Positions 54,969-64,000 of a stretch of 64,000 nucleotides of DNA are shown in pieces. The DNA is taken from assembly GCA_963281255.1 (NCBI GenBank), contig OY725492.1, positions 558,001-622,000 on the forward strand, read 5' to 3'. A program made the translations under genes and the position numbers. Source of the DNA: Aphrocallistes beatrix (taxonomy: Eukaryota > Porifera > Hexactinellida > Sceptrulophora > Aphrocallistidae). The notes below the pieces were generated by a model, which was not told where the DNA came from, searched no databases, and saw nothing but the letters and a program-made list of their open reading frames with translations. Numbering within the stretch: position 1 is the first letter of the stretch; the number at the start of each line of letters is the position of its first letter.

Positions 54969-55127
54969 GTGATTAATATACATTATATTTTGCACACATT
55001 ATATTTTTTAAAATGAATCAAGTATTGTACACTGTCAAATTATTCATACAAGCATATATAATGTGATTAGAAACCAATTATTTCGAGTAGGGATTAACTT
55101 GAAATCGAATTAGTGAATGTTTATATA

Positions 55128-55377
55128 TAGTAGAACCTAGATAAGACATACCCTTTCGGGAAGGAATTATTAATACGTACTATCTGTAAGTACGTACTAG
55201 CCGAGTTTGTACTAAGTCGTAGAAATCTATATTATAGAATATAGATGGATTTTGGTTCAGAGAAATAAGTACGGTTTAGTAGGTACTTATTTCTCTGAAC
55301 TAAAATCCATCTATATTCTATAATATAGATTTAAGAACGTATTATCCGAGTGGGTACGTACTAACCGAGTTCTACTG
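55128..55377. mobile_element. MITE with TAGTAGAAC ends and a 50-bp internal hairpin
   Basis: The ends TAGTAGAACCTAGATAAGAC and, reverse complemented, CAGTAGAACTCGGTTAGTAC lie between TA dinucleotides. Inside, 55223-55331 is a nearly perfect hairpin (AAATCTATATTATAGAATAT ... ATATTCTATAATATAGATTT). It lies in the intron between exons 8 and 9. Confidence 0.75.
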
Positions 55378-55391
55378 TATATACGTATATA

Positions 55392-56275
55392 CAAGTGCGC
55401 TTTCTTGCTTGCGTTGCGCGGCTAGCGGACACTGTGTCCCATTGGCCGCCTGGGCTTAATTATAAGGTAGATAACATCTCTGCAGACTTACTGTTATAAT
55501 TGTTATCACTCGAAAAATCACAAAATTTATCAAATTTTCAAATTTTGATGCGTAATAATGACGTCATAACAGAATGATGCGTCTTTATTTTTTGATGATA
55601 GTTGTATCATATGTGAGGAATATTAATCTACATTGACTATTCAAATTTCAGGTTTTTATCACTTGAAATAGCTGAGTTATTATTGAAAAACTGAAATTCC
55701 TAATACAATAGAGTTCGCTTATTAGCAATTGCCTTATTAGCAAGATTCGCTTATATTAGCAAGTTTTTTAAGGTCCCAATGGACCAAAATGTATAAGTAT
55801 TAATTATGTTCCCTTATTAGCAAGTTCGCCTATAAGCAAGCTTTTCTCGTGCAAAACACGACTTGCTAATAAGCGAACTCTACTGTAATAAAATGGTGAC
55901 AATGACGTCATAATTCCATGATGAGTCGACATTATCAGACATTTCAGTTTTTCGACTATAACTCGGTCGTTTTAGGTGATAGAAGACTGAAATTTTATTA
56001 GAATGTGTATATTAAGATGCTTCACATATGAGGCAACTATTATCAAAAATGAAGACACTCCATTTAGTCATGACGTCATCATTACGCATTAAAACTGAAA
56101 AATAGACAAATTTGGTGATTTTTCGAGTGATATCTATTAAAACATAAGACAGACGTATTTAGAGATGTCATCCACCATATTATAAATAACTGTGAGCCTA
56201 GGCGCCAACAGTGTGCATCCGCGGACACAGTGTCCGCCAACCCCGCAAGGCAAGAACGCGAAGCATGCTTATATA
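55392..56275. mobile_element. Two opposed H1 elements with a nested MITE
   Basis: 55392-55930 is a minus-oriented H1 (AAGTGCGCTTTCTTGCTTGC, then the H1 body). 55940-56275 is a plus-oriented H1 remnant ending in AACGCGAAGCATGCTT. A MITE at 55706-55885 splits the first. After it, up to about 56425, comes another element whose end TTAATAGTAAGGA is the reverse of the H1 5' start. Confidence 0.6.
55706..55885. mobile_element. MITE with CARTAGAGTTCGCTTATTAGCAA ends
   Basis: The left end CAATAGAGTTCGCTTATTAG and the right end, reverse complemented (CAGTAGAGTTCGCTTATTAG), are inverted repeats of at least 23 bp with TA on both sides. TTAGCAAG units repeat inside. It interrupts H1 exactly. Confidence 0.85.
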
Positions 56276-57010
56276 TATATATATTAACCTCCTTTGCCCC
56301 TATAATGTGTTGCGCCATTTCCGGTTTAAGCCTTTTAGGGCGGTAAGCCATAAAAATTCAGGGTATTTACTATAAATAGAAAAAGCCCAAGCGATTCAGG
56401 GGATAATTATTCACCGAGGTTAATAGTAAGGATATCGTTAGATTATGTATGAATTAAAATTTAAGACAAATCACGGCGTAGAGGTCAAAACTGCAGAAAT
56501 TGCAAAAAGTTTGGACGGGAATGACGTTGAAATTTGTAATTTTACACCAAACCCCTCCAAGCACTAGAGGAGGCAATTTTTACCCAAAATGCCCACTTTT
56601 CCCTCAACAACTTCAAATTCAAATTTAGACAAAATTCCCAACCTCAAATCTTTGGTAGTAGCAAAACTCTAAGGTATCCATAATCCCAGGACAAAAATAC
56701 ACACAGAGTCTCTTCACAAATGACTGGTTTCGATTTTTGAAAAATGTATTTTCAAGTAATAATGTCACTTAATGAATACCTTTTGTGTTACCAAGAATTT
56801 GAGGTTGAGAAAATTTTATCAAAGTTTGAATTCAAAGTTATTGAACCAAGTGTGTATGTTAGGTTAAAAAGGTCTTGGAGTGTTTTGGTGCAAAACTACA
56901 AATTTCCACATTCTCATACGAAAGTGATCTTTTTTAACACATTTTCAGTTTTCACCTCAACAGCGTGATTTAACCTTAAATGAGCATGAATTAATCTTAA
57001 ATGAATTTAG

Positions 57011-57274
57011 CTGTCTTCGATGCTTATTTGAGTTGGAATTTCAAAATCACGCTGTACAGTTCTTTATTCAAATTTTAATGAAGATTATCTTTACATCTGC
57101 TACTCAATTTCATGAAGATTTTATACATCATTTTATTGAATTTATTTTCAACGATCAAGCATTTAATATCAGGAAAGAGTCAATGTGTAAGCTTTCTTTG
57201 TTCAATTCTAAAAATATTGATCCTTCTTCATCACTTCGCTGTATGCTCTTACAATATCTACTCAGACATTGCAG
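57011..57274 (+). CDS. RNF213-like exon 9
   Basis: The acceptor is ATGAATTTAG. The exon completes a serine codon and reads CLRCLFELEFQNHAVQFFIQ.. to LLQYLLRHC, parallel to the human segment that directly follows the RING ('FVDLVSTICF', 'LLSLLF', 'VILKLLLKYS'). It ends GCAG|GTAATT in phase 2. Confidence 0.8.
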
Positions 57275-57393
57275 GTAATTTAATTAAATACATGTATGTA
57301 TATATTTCTTTATTGCTTTAGAACACATTTTAAATTACTATTATGATTTAGAATATTATATTAACATTTCGATATTTTATTTACTTTTTCTAG

Positions 57394-57505
57394 GTATGAA
57401 ATCATAAACAATCAGATTGGAGATCACATAGCAAAAATATGTTCGGATTCAAAAGAAAAAATCCAAGCAGAAAGCCTGATTATTGTTGTTCTACAGAGTT
57501 GGGAG
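57394..57505 (+). CDS. RNF213-like exon 10
   Basis: The acceptor is TTACTTTTTCTAG. The exon reads RYEIINNQIGDHIAKICSD.. to VVLQSWE and has a GAG|GTTTGA donor, phase 0. Its position matches the human post-RING helices ('LYMLFINCLEDSI'). Confidence 0.75.
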
Positions 57506-57869
57506 GTTTGATTCTTAAATGTAGAATATTCAGTCGCGTAGCTAGAATAAAATGAGTGACAGTACAACTTTAGGATAGGACAAAAAGGGTGTCTTTTCTA
57601 TACTTAACTAAATGTTCCCATTATCTAAAACCTTCAGTTTCTTCTAGTCTAGTAACACTAGATTGAAAAATACTAGTATCATTAATTTTAGAATTTTCAG
57701 TCATCGAATGGTCATTAAAATTAAGCGGCTGTTGATATAATGGTAAAGAAAAGTGGCCAACTCAGTTGCCCTAGTTCCGATGACCCTTGAATTTATGTAG
57801 TAGTCTGTTGAACTGTAATTCACCAAATTCAAAAATACGTATGTAACTTTATCACGAACATTTTTGTAG

Positions 57870-58334
57870 GATTACCATCACTATCAGTGTAAAATACAAA
57901 ACAACTTTGGAATCAACTATGTTTTATCACATCTGATGAATACTGACCTTTTAAAACCATTTTCATCTAAGGATGTAACATATGAATTGATCAAATCTGT
58001 TGCAATAATCAAGTTTGTAATATATTGGATTGTGAAGTGGAAAGTTGATCACTTTTTGTTTGACAAGTACATCAACAGTCAAAGGTTTTCATTCAGGTGT
58101 CTGGAAAATTATCCAAGATATGTGAAAGCTCCAAATTTAGTTTCATTAATCGATGAATTTGAGAGGCTTATACAAACGACTAAAATTCCTAACATTTCGA
58201 AAACAATTCAAACATTTTTATTAAAAGCACTATATTTTCATGTTGGATATGGATCATTGCTGAACTATCAGAACGATCCGAAAATGGAGTATTTTTTCCC
58301 GAAAGTATCTACTACATCTGGAGATGGATCAAAG
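57870..58334 (+). CDS. RNF213-like exon 11
   Basis: The acceptor is ATTTTTGTAG. There are 155 open codons in phase 0 (DYHHYQCKIQNNFGINYV.. to TSGDGSK) and the donor is AAG|GTATTT. It contains a helical segment with RCLENYPRYVKAPNLV, in the E3 module region of the family. Confidence 0.8.
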
Positions 58335-58556
58335 GTATTTGAGTTTTAATTTTATTTATTAATGAAAAGCGCATCAAAAATATTATATTTAGAAAGTAGG
58401 CTACTAATGGGGAAATTAAATATTTTAAATCTTATATATTGTCTTTAAATTTTACTAAGAGACAGTTCCATTTTGATTATACCTATGTGAGAATAGGCAA
58501 TCGAATATCGATTCTTCCAAATTCCTAACACCATTCAGACTATTATTTTTCTACAG

Positions 58557-58640
58557 GGAACCTATCTTGATCTATTTTATGGAATCGATCTATCATATCA
58601 GAAAGTACTTCATATTCGTAAAAAAGACCAAAAGTCACAG
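58557..58640 (+). CDS. RNF213-like exon 12
   Basis: The acceptor is TTTTTCTACAG. The exon reads GTYLDLFYGIDLSYQKVL.. to KKDQKSQ in phase 0 and has a CACAG|GTAATG donor. It is in frame with both neighbours. The human equivalent, 'YGDEYKALRDAVAKAV', has a similar place and pattern. Confidence 0.7.
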
Positions 58641-58994
58641 GTAATGTTTTAGTTCTATAACTAACATTAGTTTAAAATGGCATCAATATATATTTACAAT
58701 ATTCTATATTATTAGAACGGAGGGATTGAATACAAAAATGCACTCCATTATATCAAAATTCATACCTATTTAGTATGTAAGAAAAATTGATGAGTTAGAA
58801 TATCTTCTTGCTACTGATAGCCAAGCACATATGCACATATAATGCACAACTTAATGCATTCACTCAGCCACTATCGTAGTTTAGTACCTAAACGTGACCA
58901 TCAAGATCCTTTGAACATATACACATATATTTGGGATGCTATGTAAATGTTACACTTCACTTAAATTATAATTAAAAAATTGTGACATTTATAG

Positions 58995-59126
58995 ATGGGT
59001 GAGAAGAAAATGACCAGAAATATAATTTTTTCGATATTTACCAAATGTGTTTTTAATCGAATCAGCAATGAGAATGGGTTAACACAGAGACAGGAGCATA
59101 AAAAGATCTCAACAGATGGATTAAAG
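58995..59126 (+). CDS. RNF213-like exon 13
   Basis: The acceptor is CATTTATAG, phase 0. The 44 codons include KMTRNIIFSIFTKCVFNRI, and the donor is AAAG|GTTAGT. It resembles the 'YFLLTLFREVAILYRS' helix region of human RNF213. Confidence 0.7.
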
Positions 59127-59686
59127 GTTAGTTAGAAAGCATTTCACTCATCCCACTTATTAGTGTGCTTTCTAGACTAGAGCTATGATCCAAATTAAGA
59201 GTATAGGTGCACAGTTCTTAATTAAGTGTTGGCGTCCTGCTGGCTGTACCTACTCCCCTAGGCACAGTTTAAAAGATATTGATTTTTTTGTGATGATGAC
59301 ACATTGTATGATTTTCAGAGATGCCTGTTGAATATGTTATACGTATTAGCACTATGTTAATTCGTTCCACATGGTACATCACCTTATTGTTGGACTGATG
59401 GTATAAAAAGCTACCTATCTTGATAATGTATTCCATAATATGAAACTCAAGAAGAGGAATAACACTACCCTAGAAATTGTGTCTTCCAGTAATCAGCGAC
59501 CCAATATTTGGTATTACCTTATTTTAAGTGTTTTTATCATGGCCTGTGGGTGAATCTTTGTTTCTTTGTCCATAGGTATTTAACTTAGCAACAATTAGTT
59601 TTGAATTTCATTTCATCGAATTCGAATATCTTGGAATTGTAATTGATAATATTCTAAATTCATATAACAATGTTTATCTTATTTAG

Positions 59687-59956
59687 AAAGAACTAACACA
59701 ACTCACTAATAGTCTTCCTAAACAACCCATCAATTTGCAATCTTTGGCTGCTGACATTCTGGATAATAAACTATTCAATATGCAGATGTCAATATCTGAA
59801 GATACACACCTGAACACTGTCTTTATTGCGGGGGTATTGTGCCATGTTGGGATTCTTCTACAATACACCGAGCATTCAAAATTTTTGCAACCTCTCACAC
59901 AAATTCATTACAATCCTTCATCTCTTAAAAATAACGTTTTTCCTGCAATCGAAGAG
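59687..59956 (+). CDS. RNF213-like exon 14
   Basis: The acceptor is TTATCTTATTTAG. The 90 codons, phase 0, include NTVFIAGVLCHVGILLQ and end SSLKNNVFPAIEE. They parallel the human 'AIHAAAVLLCGQNELLEPLKNLAFSPATMAHAFLP' region just before the RZ finger. The donor is GAG|GTATTA. Confidence 0.8.
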
Positions 59957-60054
59957 GTATTATTTTTAGATGGTAGAGATATTTTGAATTTAAAAATCTA
60001 TATTATATATGGTTGAAATAGTATCCATTTTTTGCATTTTATTTTTTAATACAG

Positions 60055-60113
60055 AAATATCTTTAAATGGAAATTTTCGTTCGATAACTCTTGAAACTGA
60101 TGACGGACAGAAG
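60055..60113 (+). CDS. Possible small RNF213-like exon (uncertain)
   Basis: TTTTTTAATACAG is a good acceptor and AAG|GTATAC a good donor. Read with two leading bases it gives ISLNGNFRSITLETDDGQK and would join exon 15 in phase. However, exon 14 ends in phase 0, so its entry does not fit. The peptide has no cysteines and is not an RZ finger. Confidence 0.25.
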
Positions 60114-60592
60114 GTATACTCATAAATGTTTTTGCAAATATGAACAAAAACGTAGATTTCCCAGAATGAAAAGATGAAATACACCATTAATAATATAGTA
60201 TCATTTTAACCCAATTTATTAACTGAAATGGTGGGATCTTTTTAAGATAAATGTCCTGCAGATTTAAGATGTGAACTAACTATGTATTTTCTGAGGAACT
60301 GGGGATAATTTATGATAAAAAGTGGTTTCAATGATTTATGACGTTAGTTACTTTGGCATTCCTAAATCCAATATTAAAAATATTCTATTCTATGCACTAT
60401 TAATTACGGATTTTATTTATGATGAAATCATTGGTATGTTACTATTGTCAAAAATTTGCATTAAATTGTCGGTCAACATACTGACAGTGCCGCTATTAAA
60501 ACACTTAACAAAGATGCGATGTTTGTAATCCATCATGTATAAGTGTGAAAATCGGGTATACACAGAGAAATATCAAATATAACATATATATA

Positions 60593-60720
60593 TATGTTAC
60601 AGGGTATCTGTAAAATCAGGGTAATTGTAATTACCCTGATTTTTTTAGGGTAATTGTAACTACCCTGGTTCAATCAGGGTAATTGTAATTACCCTGATTT
60701 TACAGATACCCTGTAACATA
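60593..60720. repeat. Perfect 128-bp inverted repeat made of smaller palindromes
   Basis: The 48-bp arms (60593-60640 and 60673-60720) are exact reverse complements. Each contains ATCAGGGTAATTGTAATTACCCTGAT, itself a near palindrome, and the 32-bp centre repeats GGGTAATTGTAACTACCC. It lies in an intron upstream of exon 15. Confidence 0.9.
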
Positions 60721-60835
60721 TACATACCTAAGTACGGATATATAACGCAGTCCACGCTATAAGGCAATATCATGAGTTGCATTTTAAATGAGACTATAGA
60801 AGCAATCTGGATTGATACGATTCTTTTTTTGATAG

Positions 60836-60984
60836 ATTTCTAATTCATCTGGATCAAATATATACTCGTACAGCTCAAAGAAATCAAAATACAGTGAAAG
60901 TTTGCATGCTGGTAGAACAGTATCCTATAAGCCACATGTTCTTGGAGATCCATTTGGAAGACCTAGGATACCAAGTAGCATAAG
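60836..60984 (+). CDS. RNF213-like exon 15
   Basis: The acceptor is TTTTTTGATAG, phase 0. It reads ISNSSGSNIYSYSSKKSK.. then VSYKPHVLGDPFGRPRIPSS and ends ATAAG|GTCAGT in phase 2. HVLGDP matches human 'TGHVLGNPQRR', which lies immediately after the RZ finger. The finger itself is not encoded here. Confidence 0.8.
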
Positions 60985-61391
60985 GTCAGTGACAAATAAT
61001 CGGAGTAAAACGAACACGACATGAGTTTTAAATTTATAGCCAACTCAGGGATTTACCATAGTCAGAAGTGGTGATTCGTCATTTTGAAAATCCCAATGGA
61101 TATTATGTGCGAAATATACAAGCTTAGTCCGGGTATTGGTTCCTATTCGGGAGATAATATAATATTTTTTCATATTGTTTTTCTTACTTTTTAAACCTGT
61201 AAAAAATGATAAAACGGTTTACTATCAGTCCTTAGACCAAATATTCTTTTTTCGACGAATTCCTCATTTTTTTTGATAAATTTGCATTACTATTAATATA
61301 CTGGAAAAATAATCTCAATAAAATGTTATTGATAGAACGATATCTATTTTTACAATAGCAAACAATCCATCATATGGTGATGGGATACAGA

Positions 61392-61556
61392 CAATTCGTG
61401 ACATAAATTTCGTAACTTACAATTCGTGACTATTCAACTAATAGAATTGATAAATTCAATGGTAGAATGTGAGAATTAATTCTTTCCTGGTCAATCGTAT
61501 ACGCTACAAGAATGTCATGAATTGTAAGTTACGAAATGTATGTCACGAATTGTTTG
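61392..61556. mobile_element. Inverted-repeat MITE close to a splice acceptor
   Basis: GACAATTCGTGACATAAATT and TTCGTAACTTACAATTCGTG are mirrored by TGAATTGTAAGTTACGAAAT and GTATGTCACGAATTGTTTG, with arms of about 42 bp. Its right end lies about 40 bp before the exon 16 acceptor, so it probably sits across or next to the branch region. Confidence 0.75.
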
Positions 61557-61596
61557 AAACTCCAACCATATTTCATAACTAAATACTTTTTTCTAG

Positions 61597-61871
61597 AGAT
61601 TTGGCGGCGATTTCAGTTGCTCTCATCCGAGCGCTAATGCATAGCATATTTATATGGACTTTACATACGAAGCATTTTAACATACCTGGCACTGTTGGGC
61701 AATTGGTTGAACCTATTCATCATAATACATACTCGCAATACTTCTACCTTCATCTTGTGCAGGATATCATTGATGTAGCCACGATCAGTAACAAGACATT
61801 CGAAGAGGCTGTTCTCCTCGTGCACTTACTATTTGATAGTATTGTCAATGAAAGATCGTCACCGTGTGGAC
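61597..61871 (+). CDS. RNF213-like exon 16
   Basis: The acceptor is ACTTTTTTCTAG. The exon completes an arginine and reads DLAAISVALIRALMHSIFIW.. to EAVLLVHLLFDSIVNERSS, closely following the human 'PPVVFLLIRLLTHLALL .. IGVVHLVLRRLLQEQ'. The donor is C|GTAAGT, phase 1. Confidence 0.85.
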
Positions 61872-62347
61872 GTAAGTTGTTTCGACTAAGTTCTATCTAA
61901 ATTAGCATACTATTGTAAATAATAATCATGTCTAATAGATATCAAATACTATTAGATACCTAGTCAAGTCAGGTTTTAACTAGGATAATCCTATTACTAC
62001 TACTACATACTTAAGGTTTGATACTAAGGAATAATAGTTATACTCATTACAAAATCGTATAGGAACTACAGTACAAAAATGGCTGTTGTTTCCTGCAAGA
62101 GATAATTACTTGTAGAGGTGTAACTACAAGTATATATGTAAATTTGTATCCAATTCATCGATTTCTGATATGTGCTAAATCATTACGATTACGCAGCATT
62201 TCATACAGTATATCAGTGGTAAATATATCTTACTGCAAATAGTGGTAAAAAATTCTCAGAAATGGAATCAACTTCCACACTTTTGAATGTCGCAAAATAC
62301 ATATGCATAGTGTCATACTCTGTATTATTTGGTTTTATTATTAATAG

Positions 62348-62513
62348 CTGACCCTTCGAACGAGCTAACAAATGAAGCAAAAAGACAAAGTTGGGAGGTT
62401 TCCTTTCAAGAATTCTATATCGTAAAGCTTGAGAAGTATATCGATGTAGAGCTCCGTGAGAAAATGATAGCGATTATTTCAAATTCAAACAACTGCGATA
62501 GTGATTTACTACT
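62348..62513 (+). CDS. RNF213-like exon 17
   Basis: The acceptor is ATTATTAATAG. The exon reads DPSNELTNEAKRQSWEVSF.. to ISNSNNCDSDLL, parallel to the human 'LSTKEMRNNWEKEIAAVISPELEHLDKTL'. The donor is CT|GTGAGT, phase 2. Confidence 0.85.
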
Positions 62514-62588
62514 GTGAGTTTCTTGTTATACACGAATTAACTTGTTTCATATTTATAAATTTACATTTGCTTATTCAATTAAATCTAG

Positions 62589-62884
62589 AGGTTTTTATGA
62601 AAAAGAAGAAAAAAGAGATTTTCAATCCATTTTATGGAGACATCGACACATTATAGGATATGAACATCTTTTGCAAAGTTTTAATTGTCAAGCTGAAAAT
62701 CCTTCCAAAAAATATCCTCTCCTGAGAAAGTTTTTAAAAGAAGAGTCTCTGTTGAAAGCTACAAGATATTTACCTGATTATGTTCGTCTCAGAACAGAGT
62801 TGATACAGAAGAGTTTGGAGTATTCTAGCAAAGTGGAAATATCTGAATTAACCATTGGAGAATTCCAGGAATTAATTGAGAAAG
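62589..62884 (+). CDS. RNF213-like exon 18
   Basis: The acceptor is TTAAATCTAG. The exon includes YPLLRKFLKEESLLKATRYL and VEISELTIGEFQELI, matching the human 'VPILWHFLQKEAELRLVKFLPEI .. VEYSSIRGFLSK'. The donor is AAAG|GTAACG, phase 1. This is among the strongest matches to the family. Confidence 0.9.
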
Positions 62885-63415
62885 GTAACGAATAACAAAT
62901 ATATTGTTTGGTTAAAAATATTGCTGATTAGCATACAGAAATCTAGTCATAGTGGAACCCAAGTTAACGACCACCTAAGCATAGCAACCATCCTGATATT
63001 AAGACCACTCTTTTAAGCTCCATTCGTCTTCCCATAGACACTAAATTAATTAATTTTAGGGTTACGAACAATCCGAAAAAACTACGGAACTCCGGAGCTC
63101 GATGCGCCCTAGTTTCGGTCTTATACAGCACAATCAGTAATTTCTTCTCCTCACGCCAACTAAATGCCTGTCAAAAATAAGTAACAAGTAAAAGAATAGT
63201 GAGTGGGTTAAACTGAATCTAAATGGAAGAAAAAATAAAGTAGCATGTAAACGGTTGGCAACAAATTATGTACGACTTTTTTTACCAGTTCCAGAATCCC
63301 TGGGTCGAAAAACTGAAATTTCTAATCATAAAAAAGGTGATAATGACGTCATAATTCCACAATGTGTATATATATATATACATAAATCTAAATTTCTTTC
63401 CACTAACATTTTTAG
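62885..63415 (+). other. Intron with MITE and H1 fragments
   Basis: The interval around 62945-63080 looks like a one-ended pogo-type piece (TAGTGGAACCCAAGTTAACG). 63300-63362 is an H1 snippet (GGTCGAAAAACTGAAATTTC, TGACGTCATAATTCCA), followed by (TA)n. The acceptor is CTAACATTTTTAG. Confidence 0.55.
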
Positions 63416-63689
63416 AGGATGACAACTCATACGATGAACTCATGGATCTTTTTACCAGCTTACTGCTCGATTGGAAAGAATTTAGAAAGGACAGTTATAG
63501 CTCTAATTATAATCTTCCTCTGGAATATATCAATTATGAAATTGATTACAAAACAACAAAAATCAGAGATTTGATTGGAACATCCTGTCGAGGTGATGAA
63601 GGTCTGTTGACGCCCCTAATTAAAGTGCTTGTCAAAATACACAACTCATTAATTCACAAATATAATCAAGTCTTTGATGTGCCATCCAG
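63416..63689 (+). CDS. RNF213-like exon 19
   Basis: It reads EDDNSYDELMDLFTSLLLDW.. to IKVLVKIHNSLIHKYNQVF, following the human 'SDGLRQLLHNRITVFLSTWNKLR .. LVSYLIRLHNEIVYAVEKL'. The donor is CCAG|GTAAGT, phase 2. Confidence 0.9.
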
Positions 63690-63763
63690 GTAAGTCAATC
63701 AATCTACATTTTAACAATTTTAGAATCATAGATGGCATATTACATTCTTTCTATTTCCATTAG

Positions 63764-64000
63764 TTCTGAGAGAAGAGTATCACTATCACTTGTTTCTCCT
63801 TCCCACATAATAAAATATAAGCATCAGCTAGACAATGTTATACTATCCAATGCGACATACTCCTTTCAAATGGGAGAAGGAACACTCATTTACTATGACT
63901 TCAATGGGATACAGAATGAGCTGGGACGATTTATCTTTTCCAAGCCTATTATTTCCCTCGAAGATTTCGACACGGAATTCTCTTACCAAGTTCCTATTAT
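63764..64000 (+). CDS. RNF213-like exon 20 (runs off the window)
   Basis: The acceptor is TCCATTAG. The exon reads SSERRVSLSLVSPSHIIKY.. with NVILSNATYSFQMGEGTLI, parallel to the human 'LHVISYEVERDLTPLILSNCQYQVEEGRETV'. It is open to the window edge, so the C-terminus of the protein lies outside. Confidence 0.85.

Noticed and set aside
53881-56430. GC-rich spots in introns considered as possible RING-coding exons
   Set aside because: They are H1 3' hairpin sequences; no Cys/His spacing of a RING appears in any frame that I read.
57720-57790. Possible tRNA-like sequence (ATAATGGTAAAG .. GTTCCGATGACC)
   Set aside because: I could not form an acceptor stem or a proper T arm; the resemblance is limited to short phrases.

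Overview
This is a eukaryotic nuclear window, AT-rich, with spliceosomal introns (GT..AG, exon phases that agree across junctions), a metazoan-type RNF213 (mysterin) AAA+ gene, an intronless coiled-coil/NHL-type protein gene, a decayed Ty3/gypsy retrotransposon and many non-autonomous DNA transposons. It most likely comes from an invertebrate animal. A non-bilaterian such as a sponge is possible, but that is a weak guess.

Layout. Positions 1-1859 (minus strand) hold the N-terminal part of one RNF213-like gene, cut by the window edge. Positions 37788-64000 (plus strand) hold a second RNF213-like gene: one giant first coding exon (37788-47207) carrying the AAA+ modules, then about 19 shorter exons that I assembled by hand. 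The two paralogues are head to head, about 36 kb apart. Their N-termini are diverged, but one internal block is almost identical, which looks like gene conversion or a very young exchange. In the plus-strand gene I see no RING and no RZ zinc finger at the places where human RNF213 has them. It also carries a compensating pair of single-base frame changes between two AAA modules.

The 36 kb between the paralogues and several introns are filled with repeats. Two Helitron-like families (called H1 and H2 here) dominate. They share a GC-rich 3' hairpin and a CTTG end, start with TC next to a TTAAAAC-type motif, and insert without an obvious target duplication. H2 carries a tandem array with a unit of about 141 bp. 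TA-flanked pogo/Tc1-like MITEs, hAT-like MITEs with 8-bp target duplications and several foldback elements are nested in these families. A segment of about 2.4-3 kb is duplicated (about 9.7-12.15 kb and 16.6-19.6 kb). The Ty3/gypsy copy (22985-27447, minus) has two short LTR remnants, broken gag, a deleted RT/RNase H region and a long integrase frame. Its gag is interrupted by a palindromic array rich in TGGTCC and GGACCA.

How the parts relate. RNF213 is a giant AAA+ ubiquitin ligase with roles in innate defence and lipid biology in vertebrates, and NHL/TRIM-like proteins often serve ubiquitin or RNA pathways. The neighbourhood is therefore compatible with a duplicated defence-type locus, but nothing in the sequence proves that the genes work together. 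No rRNA, tRNA or CRISPR was recognised.
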